Shown here: positions 52,356 to 59,655 of the stretch, piece by piece
Layout of the letters: every line of letters begins with the position of its first letter
Position numbering within the stretch: the first letter of the stretch is position 1
NCBI GenBank assembly: GCA_910575405.1
Contig: CAJTER010000002.1
Coordinates: 62,001 to 126,000 of the forward strand
DNA from: Clostridia bacterium
Lineage (GTDB): Bacteria > Bacillota > Clostridia > Peptostreptococcales > Anaerovoracaceae
Direction: 5' to 3'
DNA length: 64,000 nucleotides
The notes under the pieces: model-generated
Databases searched by the model: none
What the model was told of the DNA's origin: nothing
What the model saw: the letters and a program-made list of their open reading frames with translations, nothing else
Made by a program: the position numbers and the translations under genes

Positions 52356-54578
52356 TTAAAATGCAACCTTTAACTCTATCGGCTTTTTATTCTCTATTTT
52401 TCCAGTCTCATGATTGTGCAGGATAGTGGACTTTAACATATAAAATCTCGTTTTGATATCCAGCATTCCCGGGATTGGTTCCGGGCTGGCGCCTTTTGCG
52501 TACTTAGCGGCATTTTTCCCGATGGCCCGGTAGATCTTTTTGTCGTAGAGGGGTGACTGAGGGAAAAGCTCTAAATTATCAAGGGGTACTAAATCCTTCT
52601 GGTGAATGACAGTGGTGCCTTTTGACTGAATACCGATGCTGATCCCCGAGCCGCTGAGTTTCGAACCCTCGCTGGCAATGACCGCAAGATCGGAAGAATT
52701 ACAGCATTTAATAAAACGCGGTGTCAGTCCTTCCTCTTCAATTCCGGCAGCCAGCTCCCTCAGCACAATATTGTGAGGAAGATCGACGATGGTCTTGGTC
52801 TGTTCCTTGCCAAAGGTAGGCGAGACTGCAATGATCACCTCGTCCGAGTTGGTTCCCGGCAGAGCAGGCCCACATTCTTCGATGCCAGGGATGTAGTCTG
52901 CGTTTGCGGCGGAAAGATAATCGTCAGGGGAAACACAGTCCATATGCCTGAGAAGCCGCTCCCAGCGGGAATCGCTGATCTGATAGCCTGTGGAAGGTCC
53001 CGCGTAATCATTTTCATCGTTGATAGCGCTTACAACGTGGAAGTCGTCGTCAAAGATGGCGGAGGTATGGAGATAATCACCGGCAACGCGCTGCTTGAGC
53101 ATCAGGAGCATGTTTTCCGCAAGCTCCTCATACCCGCACTCATGGAGCGCTTTTACAACGTCGAATCCATTGAAATCGCTTTCCATAATATGCGTTCCTG
53201 CTTTGATATCCTCGGCGACGTTTCTCTTTGGCATATCCGCTGAGCTATAGGCGTAGACGGCAGCCTCAACCTCTTCGTCTGTAATTTCAGGAAAGTCCAG
53301 GGTGTAGAACAGAGTCTGGAGCGCCTTGGCCGCTTTCAGCCGTATGGCAATGGCATCCTCATCACTGATGGGAACAATGGCGCCATCTACTTTCATATCC
53401 CGCTGAACTGCGTAGTAATCCGGGTAATTATCGCAGTCCATGGTTGAGCCGGCAAAGGTATTGTCACAGTTTGGCACTGAGCTGTAGCCAGAGCAAACCA
53501 GATCTGTTCCCGGTAGCAGCTGCATCAATAATTTGGACATGCTTCTGGCAGGTGAATGGGAAAAGTGGGTATCATTTCCTGAGGCAACCTCAAGCCCCAG
53601 CATGGATGTGATGAGATTTTCCGCGGCCACAGCCCGAAGTCCAGAGGGCATGGAGGAGGAAAGGGGCAGAGCATCGATGGAGCCATTTTGCGTGCCCTGT
53701 GAACCGCCAGCCTTTACAAGCCAGATGCAGCGCGCCTCCAGATAGAGCATGGACATTCCTTCCGCATATCCCATCATAACCTCAGAACCGGATCCAGAAG
53801 AAAAACGCATCTTCATGCCGCGGGAGGCATATGCGGAAGCCAGAAAGGATTTTGACCAGGGAGTATCGTCTCCGTCAGACATAACCGATTCTGTTCCGTA
53901 TACCGAAACCGTTTCTGCATAGGAAGTAAATCCCTTCATGCCGATTTTCAGCTCCGTGGCTTCCTCCAGGGAGCATTGGGTGATAACTCCAGGGCGGCCT
54001 GTCTGGCTGCCGATCATCAGAGCCAGAGCGGACAGAGGCGCGCAACGGGCCACACTGCAGGTAGTTTCCAACTCTGCAAAACCGCGAAGCGCAGCTTCCG
54101 CGGCATCCGCAGCCAGGAGAACCGGGTTGTCCAGTACATTAACGACATGAGCCTGGTTTGCAGGCGCTTTTCTGGCCCGCATTTTCATCTGGGCCATCAT
54201 GATTTCCACAACATTCATTTTGCTGACAACGTCCACTAATTTCGCAGGAGTAAGGCCAGATGCGATTTTAAGAAGCTGCCGCCTTGAAACATGGATATCC
54301 ACCAGCATCTTGGCAATTTCCGCGGAATCAAGGGCCATGGCTCGCTTTGCCTCTGCGGGATCGATGCCGTATTTGACAATGAATTCATCAATAAAATCGA
54401 ACTCTTCACGAGTTTTTCCATCCATTTCTACGATCTGGTCGTCCACTATCCGGATGCTGGGACGGGGATCGTTTGGACCGTCCAGCGCAACTAATCCAAT
54501 TTCAGGCGCTTCCTGCGAGAGGACATCCTGATTTACAAGGGCCTGATCATATTGTTGTTTACGTTTTGTTGTTTTCAT
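52356..54578 (-). CDS. B12-dependent diol dehydratase, fused large and medium subunits
   Basis: A 740-residue protein: residues 1-550 match the large subunit PduC (NQAHVVNV with the active-site His near 144; QCSLEEATELKIGM, Glu near 171; SGSGSEVMMGYAEG, Glu near 222; GTQNGS, Gln near 297; ASGNDTHFSH, Asp near 336; CSGYSSVPN, Ser near 363), and about 565-740 match the medium subunit PduD (SDEVIIAVSPTFGKEQTKTI, LSGSGISIGIQSKGTTVIHQ, IGKNAAKYAKGASPEPIP). In Pdu systems these are two chains. Key residues are all retained, so it should be catalytically normal: coenzyme B12 radical chemistry that dehydrates a 1,2-diol, or a related amino-alcohol, to an aldehyde. The true substrate here is unknown. 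It is first in a six-gene operon with a sigma-54 promoter. Confidence 0.95.
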   Translation of the reverse strand: MKTTKRKQQYDQALVNQDVLSQEAPEIGLVALDGPNDPRPSIRIVDDQIVEMDGKTREEFDFIDEFIVKYGIDPAEAKRAMALDSAEIAKMLVDIHVSRRQLLKIASGLTPAKLVDVVSKMNVVEIMMAQMKMRARKAPANQAHVVNVLDNPVLLAADAAEAALRGFAELETTCSVARCAPLSALALMIGSQTGRPGVITQCSLEEATELKIGMKGFTSYAETVSVYGTESVMSDGDDTPWSKSFLASAYASRGMKMRFSSGSGSEVMMGYAEGMSMLYLEARCIWLVKAGGSQGTQNGSIDALPLSSSMPSGLRAVAAENLITSMLGLEVASGNDTHFSHSPARSMSKLLMQLLPGTDLVCSGYSSVPNCDNTFAGSTMDCDNYPDYYAVQRDMKVDGAIVPISDEDAIAIRLKAAKALQTLFYTLDFPEITDEEVEAAVYAYSSADMPKRNVAEDIKAGTHIMESDFNGFDVVKALHECGYEELAENMLLMLKQRVAGDYLHTSAIFDDDFHVVSAINDENDYAGPSTGYQISDSRWERLLRHMDCVSPDDYLSAANADYIPGIEECGPALPGTNSDEVIIAVSPTFGKEQTKTIVDLPHNIVLRELAAGIEEEGLTPRFIKCCNSSDLAVIASEGSKLSGSGISIGIQSKGTTVIHQKDLVPLDNLELFPQSPLYDKKIYRAIGKNAAKYAKGASPEPIPGMLDIKTRFYMLKSTILHNHETGKIENKKPIELKVAF

Positions 54579-54644
54579 TTCCTACTCCTTTTCTTATCTT
54601 ATTCTTGTGAGAACGATACAAGGGTTGCACCGGTTTATTTTACC

Positions 54645-54714
54645 ATAGCAAGCTGTTTCATTCCTTTATCTTTAACCGGAATCCTTGCTATTATTTAAAG
54701 CAAAATTTATGCCA
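54645..54714 (-). promoter_or_regulatory. Sigma-54 promoter of the diol dehydratase operon
   Basis: On the minus strand TGGCATAAATTTTGCT (54714-54699) has GG and GC spaced by ten bases. Around the expected transcription start, ATAGCAAG and CTTGCTAT (54645-54691) form an inverted repeat in the leader. The gene start is about 120 bases downstream. Confidence 0.88.
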
Positions 54715-54747
54715 AAAACTATCGTTTTGCAAAGAAAAAATCACAGA

Positions 54748-54777
54748 TTGCTGGAGGAAGGATGGCTCTGTTATAAT
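54748..54777 (+). promoter_or_regulatory. Vegetative promoter of the first sigma-54 activator gene
   Basis: TTGCTG (54748-54753) and TATAAT (54772-54777) are 18 bases apart, 35 bases before the start codon. It sits back-to-back with the diol dehydratase sigma-54 promoter. Confidence 0.6.
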
Positions 54778-54812
54778 ACAGGTATCGCTGAATCAAATCA
54801 AAGGAGAGTGTT

Positions 54813-56285
54813 ATGGAGAAAAAGCTGCAGAGTAAAAATGGCTCACCATGTGAAACGTGCTGCTATTACGAAGAAAAACGAATGGACATCTTATTTGAAA
54901 TAATGGATAACGAAAACGACGTGACCCTGACGGATGGAAAGGGAATTGTTCTCAGAGTCAGCGATTCCTATGAAGAGCATTTTAATTTGAACGCGTTTGG
55001 TTTGAGGAAAGAGGATGTTATCGGCAAAACCGTCTGGGAGCTGGAAGAAATGGGAGTTTTCAGCCCTTCCGTGACATCCGTTGTTTTGGAAGAAAAGAAA
55101 AACGCTACGATTATACAGAAGAATAAAAAAGGGGAAAACCTTCTGGTTACTGGTATTCCCATTTTCGGCAATCAGGGGGAGATTTCATATGTAGTCAGCT
55201 TTAATTCTCTCCACATTGCGGGAACTACAAGTCTGCAGAGTCAATATGAACGGCTAAACGCCATGATGCAGGAATACAACCAGGAAATCAACAAGCTCAG
55301 GCTGCGGGATTTAAGGGAAAAGGAGTTTATCAATAAAAGCAAAAGCATGGAGAATATTAGCGAATTGATTTCGCAGATTGCGGATACAAACGCCTCTGTA
55401 TTGATTACCGGAGAAACAGGTGTAGGAAAAAGCATGATCGCTAAAATGATTCATGAGAGCAGCAACCGCGCGGAAGGCCCCTTCGTAGAAATTAACTGCG
55501 GCACGATCCCGGAGAACCTGATGGAATCGGAGCTCTTCGGCTATGAAAAGGGCTCTTTTACAGGGGCAAACAGCAAGGGAAAAATGGGGAAAATAGAATT
55601 AGCAAGGGGAGGAACTCTATTTCTGGATGAAATCGGCGAAATTTCATTCAATCTGCAGATAAAATTCTTGCAGGTTATACAGGAAAAAATGATAACCAGA
55701 GTAGGAGGGCTGAGCAAAATTGAGGTGGATTTCCGGCTGATTACAGCAACAAACCGAAATCTGGATCAGGATATCCAAAAGGGCGTATTCCGCGAGGATC
55801 TGTTTTACCGGCTGAATGTAATTCCCATCCATATACCTCCTCTGCGTGAGCGGAGGGAGGATGTCCTGCCACTGATCATGCATTTTTTAGAGCGGTTTAA
55901 CTCTCAATATGGAAGAAACGTGGCCCTGTCGGCAGAGGCTCTCCAGATATTGGAACGGCAGGTATGGCCGGGGAATATTCGCCAGGTGGAAAATCTGATT
56001 GAGCGCCTGGTGGTGACTGCCCGCAGCGAGCTGATAAGAAAGGAAGAGCTGCCCGATGAGCTGGAAGGGGAAGCTGCACCCCAGACCCTGGATACGACAG
56101 GAGAGCTCAAAGAATTGCTGGAAAACTATGAGCGTAAGATTTTTGTTGATGCATTAAAAAAATATAAGACGAGCGTGGCTGTGGCAAAAGCGCTGGGAAT
56201 TGGCCAGACGACTGCGGCAAGGAAGCTGCGCAAATACATTCCGGGCTACGCAAATTTGACTGAAAAAGACGATAGTCCGAAATAG
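54813..56285 (+). CDS. Sigma-54-dependent transcriptional activator with Cys motif and PAS domain (copy 1)
   Basis: A 490-residue enhancer-binding protein. Residues 13-17 form a CETCC cluster. A PAS domain follows (about 25-140, with NENDVTLTDGKGIVLRVSDS), then a coiled linker and the AAA+ domain: Walker A GETGVGKS (200-207), the sigma-54 loop GSFTGA (247-252), Walker B LFLDEIGE and the REDLFYRLNVIPI region. A helix-turn-helix ends the protein (TSVAVAKALGIGQTTAARKL). It is the probable activator of the adjacent sigma-54 promoters, sensing a ligand or redox state through the N-terminal region. It is nearly the same as the second copy at 59656. AAAGGAG precedes the ATG. Confidence 0.93.
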   Translation: MEKKLQSKNGSPCETCCYYEEKRMDILFEIMDNENDVTLTDGKGIVLRVSDSYEEHFNLNAFGLRKEDVIGKTVWELEEMGVFSPSVTSVVLEEKKNATIIQKNKKGENLLVTGIPIFGNQGEISYVVSFNSLHIAGTTSLQSQYERLNAMMQEYNQEINKLRLRDLREKEFINKSKSMENISELISQIADTNASVLITGETGVGKSMIAKMIHESSNRAEGPFVEINCGTIPENLMESELFGYEKGSFTGANSKGKMGKIELARGGTLFLDEIGEISFNLQIKFLQVIQEKMITRVGGLSKIEVDFRLITATNRNLDQDIQKGVFREDLFYRLNVIPIHIPPLRERREDVLPLIMHFLERFNSQYGRNVALSAEALQILERQVWPGNIRQVENLIERLVVTARSELIRKEELPDELEGEAAPQTLDTTGELKELLENYERKIFVDALKKYKTSVAVAKALGIGQTTAARKLRKYIPGYANLTEKDDSPK

Positions 56286-56291
56286 CTAATT

Positions 56292-56307
56292 TAGCCTGTT
56301 TTGGCTA
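56292..56307 (+). promoter_or_regulatory. Candidate activator-binding palindrome before the glycyl radical enzyme remnant
   Basis: TAGCCTGTTTTGGCTA has the same 5-base arms and 6-base spacer as the best site before bcd (40275-40290). It suggests that the lost glycyl radical enzyme gene belonged to the same sigma-54 regulon. Confidence 0.65.
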
Positions 56308-56348
56308 GGTTTTAGAAATGGCCTGATATTCAAAGAAAAGAGGGAGAT

Positions 56349-56573
56349 TTGGGACTCAGGAGAATTTCACAGATTATTTATACCTTCGTTGATCTGAACA
56401 TCTATCACATTCAGTTTAACGTGGTAAACAGCGAAGTGCTGCGATTTGCGAAGGAGAACCCGCAGGAGTACAAATCCCTCATTGTACGGGTAGCCGGGTA
56501 CAGCGCTTACTTTACCGAGCTTTGCAAAGAAATGCAGGATGATATTATTCACAGAACCATTCATATGGCGTAA
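56349..56573 (+). pseudogene. Glycyl radical enzyme, C-terminal remnant
   Basis: About 70 codons match the extreme C-terminus of glycyl radical enzymes: YTFVDLNIYHIQFNVVNSEV, then the radical-bearing loop LIVRVAGYSAYF and ELCKEMQDDIIHRT. The rest of the roughly 800-residue enzyme, including the active-site cysteine loop, is missing. The frame is open back to a TAG at 56313 with no enzyme-like sequence. A TTG at 56349 follows AGAGGGAG closely, so the piece could still be translated. It might act like the autonomous glycyl radical cofactor GrcA, which repairs damaged enzymes, but decay is the simpler reading. The following gene encodes its activase. Confidence 0.85.
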
Positions 56574-56617
56574 TTCGCTGAATGGAGCCTACAAAAGGAC
56601 GGCAGGAGCGGAGAATC

Positions 56618-57532
56618 ATGGCTTATGAACTGGCAGGGACAATTTTTAATATACAAAAATTTTCCATTCACGATGGTGATGGAATTCGCACGCTGATTTT
56701 TATGAAGGGGTGCCCTTTAGCCTGTCTGTGGTGCAGCAATCCGGAATCCCAGTCCGCGGATATCAAGGTGATGGATGTAAAATCCAACTGTACGGGCTGC
56801 GGCAAATGCGCAGTGCTGTGCGAATACGGTGCGGTTCAGGAGGGAAGCTTTGATATTGATCGAAGCCTTTGCCAAAGGTGAGGAAGGTGTGCGGCCAAAG
56901 GCTACGCTAACGCCAAAAAAATCGTTGGAAAAAAAGTAACCATTCGGGAGCTGATGCAGCTGATTGAAAAGGATCGAATTTTTTATACCAATTCCGGCGG
57001 CGGTGTAACAATCGGAAGGGGAGGGCCCCTTTCCCAGCCCATGTTTGTAGGTGAGCTGCTGCGCACCTGCAGAGAGTCGAATATCCATACAGCCGTCGAA
57101 ACCTGCGGATATGGGAAGTGGGAGACGGTAAAAGCAGTGTTTGAAGAGGCGGATCAGATCTTTTTTGATCTGAAAGCTATGAATCCGGAGCTGCATCGCA
57201 AGCTGACCGGCGCCAGAAACCATAAAATTCTGGAAAATGCTGCTCGCGTCTCGCAGCTGGGCAAGGAAATCATTTTCCGCATCCCTCTAGTTTCAGGCTG
57301 CAATGACAGTGCAGATAATCTGAAAGAAACAGGTGAATTCGTCGCTTCCCTGCAGAAAAAAAGCAGCGGGATTTCCGTTGAACTCCTTCCTTATCACAAT
57401 CTGGGAGAGGACAAATACCGCTGGCTCAGCCGGACCTATTCCCTTGCCAAGCTGGAAAAGCCCGGGAAGGAACACCTGGAGGCCTGCCGACAGCTTCTGG
57501 CTGAAAGGTGTGGCAATGTGCTGGCAATCTGA
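56618..57532 (+). pseudogene. Glycyl radical enzyme activase, interrupted by in-frame TGA
   Basis: The frame reads MAYELAGTIFNIQKFSIHDG, then the radical SAM cluster motif GCPLACLWCSNPE and a ferredoxin-like cluster NCTGCGKCAVLC. At codon 88 (56879-56881) it meets TGA between CQR and GRCAAKGYANAKK, and continues in the same frame to 57532 (RIFYTNSGGGVTIGRGGPLS, VETCGYGKWETV, FDLKAMNPELHRKLTGARNH). The whole would be 304 residues, normal for this family. TGA falls where the second Cys of the second four-iron cluster is expected, and the fourth Cys reads Gly, pointing to decay; selenocysteine is a remote alternative. GGAG precedes the ATG. Confidence 0.85.
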
Positions 57533-57558
57533 TTAGAAACACATAAAAATACTAGTAA

Positions 57559-57596
57559 AAGCACCGGTATACGAATCCATCGTATGTCCGGCGCTT
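57559..57596. terminator. Stem-loop between convergent activase and dehydrogenase genes
   Basis: AAGC-CCGG-ATACGA pairs with TCGTAT-CCGG-GCTT around a short loop, between genes that end toward each other. It likely serves both directions. Confidence 0.6.
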
Positions 57597-57621
57597 AACA
57601 GCTGGGGAAAGCTTTTATCTC

Positions 57622-58566
57622 CTACTTCTTTTCCTTTAGCATTCTCGTGCGGATTACCATCTGATCTCTCCATTTCAGGTATTCCTCATGGGTCTTTCCA
57701 TGCATGACGGGGCGGAATTCTTCTACTGCCCGGCGAATAAAGCTTTCATCATAATCGGTCACCTTTTTTTGTTCCTGCGTAAAAAATTCCAGCATATAAT
57801 CCTTGTATTTCACAAGACCTTCCTCCAGGCAGGCCGAATTTAATTCTTCCACGCCATAAGGTCCGGTGAAGGCCCAGCGAAGGCCCAGACCGTCTGTCAG
57901 AGCGCGTTCCACTGCTTCAGTGGAACAGATCTGTTCCTGAACCAGGTACAGGGCTTCCTGGATCAGAGAAAGCTGGATACGGTTGAGGACATAGCCGTAA
58001 ACTTCCTTGCACTGGATTGGCTTTTGCCCGATGGATTCCATGAATGCAAAGACTCGATCCTTGACTTCCTGCGAGGCCAGATCCCCGGAGATTTCCATAA
58101 AGGGAATGAGGTGAGGGGGATTGGTAGGATGCGCCACAATACAGCGCTCCGGCCCATTTGTAACATCTGCGGCAATATCCTGAATACGCAGACCGGAGCA
58201 ACTGGAACCGATGGGCACATGAGGCGGCGTCAAATCGGAAATCTGCTTAAAGATATCCCTTTTTAGTCCTAGATCCTCCCACAAACATTCCTGCACATAG
58301 TCCGCATCCCGCAGCGCCTCCTGGAGATCATCGGTTACAGTGACATGTCCGAGAGCTTCCTCTACATCTTCAGGCGCAATGACCTTTTCCTCGGCGAGAA
58401 AATGTAAAGCATCCTCCATGCGGGACTTTACCGTATCCAAAGTTTTGGATTTGCGGTTATACATAGTCACGTCAATTCTATTGCGGGCAAATACGACGCC
58501 CCAGCTGTAGCCGATAAAACCGCAGCCAATTACAGCAACTTTTTTAATTTGATTTTCTTGTTTCAT
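57622..58566 (-). CDS. 3-Hydroxyacyl-CoA dehydrogenase-family oxidoreductase (copy 1)
   Basis: A 314-residue NAD-dependent dehydrogenase. The Rossmann motif is VAVIGCGFIGYSWGVVFARN, and the catalytic His is in CIVAHPTNPPHLIPFMEI, a form (HPTNPP) seen in carnitine dehydrogenase and L-gulonate 3-dehydrogenase relatives rather than in classic HADs. The C-terminal helical domain contains NRIQLSLIQEALYLVQEQI. It should oxidise a 3-hydroxy acid or similar. The ATG at 58566 overlaps the stop of the upstream gene by one base, behind AAGGAG, so the two are coupled. Substrate unknown; a hydroxylated amino acid derivative is suggested by the neighbours. Confidence 0.85.
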   Translation of the reverse strand: MKQENQIKKVAVIGCGFIGYSWGVVFARNRIDVTMYNRKSKTLDTVKSRMEDALHFLAEEKVIAPEDVEEALGHVTVTDDLQEALRDADYVQECLWEDLGLKRDIFKQISDLTPPHVPIGSSCSGLRIQDIAADVTNGPERCIVAHPTNPPHLIPFMEISGDLASQEVKDRVFAFMESIGQKPIQCKEVYGYVLNRIQLSLIQEALYLVQEQICSTEAVERALTDGLGLRWAFTGPYGVEELNSACLEEGLVKYKDYMLEFFTQEQKKVTDYDESFIRRAVEEFRPVMHGKTHEEYLKWRDQMVIRTRMLKEKK

Positions 58567-59486
58567 CAATCATTCTCCTTTCTCAGCCATCCTTTCCGCA
58601 GGTAAGCGGGGTTGGGATACGTATAAAATCCTTTTCCGCTTTTTTCTCCCAAAAGGCCCTGCTTTACCATTTCTTCCAGAGCTTTGGGAGGCAGATCGGA
58701 TGGATCTTTGCTTTCATCGTAGTAGGTGAGCTCAATCTGGTAAACAATATCCAGTCCCACTTTATCCATCTGCCCAAATGGTCCATAGTCTGTATTCCAT
58801 TCCATCATAAAGGCCCGGTCAAAGTCCTCTGGTGAAATATATCCTCCTGCCCACAATTTCAAACATTCCTTTTTCATCATACGCCAGACCCGGTTGAGAG
58901 AGAAGCCTTTGATTTCCTTTTGCGTGATGATGGGAATATTTTGCTGCGCCTTTAAAAATGCTAGGGCTTTGGCCTTTGTGTCCTCAGACGTATCACGATT
59001 CCACATGACTTCCACTAAATCATCCTCCGTAGGGGTCATAAAGTTTACGTTGAATGTCTGATTCTTTCTTTTTGTATGTTCCCCAATATCAGATGATTTG
59101 AGTGAAGAACTATTTGTTGTAAGCAGGGCCTGAGGGGGAGCGAGGGCGTCAATTTCCTCCCACACGCTTTGCTTCAGCGCAAGCAGCTCCGGTACGTTTT
59201 CAATAATCAGCTCCGTACCCTCAAGGGCCTCATCAATGTTTGATGTGAAATGGAGATGATTTTGGATGCAGGTTACATCCCTGTTTGTCAGAATGTTTTG
59301 TTTAACACGTTCTGCCAGCCAGACATTAATTTTCTTTTCTGCCGTTTCCAGGGCTGAGTCAGAACGATCGTAAACCCATACAACGCGGCCGTAAAGAGCG
59401 CTGCGAAAAGCCAGCATAGAGCCCTGTGTACCAGCACCTACAATTGTAACATGCTGCGGTAATGTAGTGGATGTATCTTTTGCCAT
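58566..59486 (-). CDS. 3-Hydroxyacyl-CoA dehydrogenase-family protein (copy 2, catalytic His replaced)
   Basis: A 306-residue relative of the downstream gene product with Rossmann motif VTIVGAGTQGSMLAFRSALY and the full C-terminal domain (GFSLNRVWRMMKKECLKLWA, FGQMDKVGLDIVYQIE, GEKSGKGFYTYPNP). The segment that normally reads HFFNP is NFMTP here, so the catalytic His is Asn and the substrate-binding Asn is Thr. It may be a different dehydrogenase, or a non-catalytic partner of copy 1. The start is the ATG at 59486 behind AAGGAGG. A sigma-54 promoter lies about 45 bases upstream. Confidence 0.82.
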   Translation of the reverse strand: MAKDTSTTLPQHVTIVGAGTQGSMLAFRSALYGRVVWVYDRSDSALETAEKKINVWLAERVKQNILTNRDVTCIQNHLHFTSNIDEALEGTELIIENVPELLALKQSVWEEIDALAPPQALLTTNSSSLKSSDIGEHTKRKNQTFNVNFMTPTEDDLVEVMWNRDTSEDTKAKALAFLKAQQNIPIITQKEIKGFSLNRVWRMMKKECLKLWAGGYISPEDFDRAFMMEWNTDYGPFGQMDKVGLDIVYQIELTYYDESKDPSDLPPKALEEMVKQGLLGEKSGKGFYTYPNPAYLRKGWLRKEND

Positions 59487-59530
59487 TGTTGCCTCCTTTA
59501 TCAAAATTTTTTAAAATTGATAATATATAA

Positions 59531-59546
59531 AGCAAATTCTGTGCCA
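59531..59546 (-). promoter_or_regulatory. Sigma-54 promoter of the dehydrogenase gene pair
   Basis: On the minus strand TGGCACAGAATTTGCT gives the full TGGCAC and TTGC elements, with GG and GC separated by ten bases. This is the best consensus match of the four in the window. Confidence 0.9.
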
Positions 59547-59655
59547 ATGTTTAATTTCGGGGAAGAGGCAAAAACTAAGCACGCCGGGTAGGAATGAGAA
59601 TTGCTTTCTATATAGGCAGGGCAAATATGGAAGGCAAAAATGAAAGGAGGAAATC

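Noticed and set aside
54645-54691. Riboswitch (for example cobalamin) in the diol dehydratase leader
   Set aside because: The leader is short, and only a simple inverted repeat is present; no B12-box-like sequence was seen.
56882-56930. SECIS element for selenocysteine in the activase
   Set aside because: The hairpin is small and irregular, and the gene shows other signs of decay. Kept only as a low-probability alternative.
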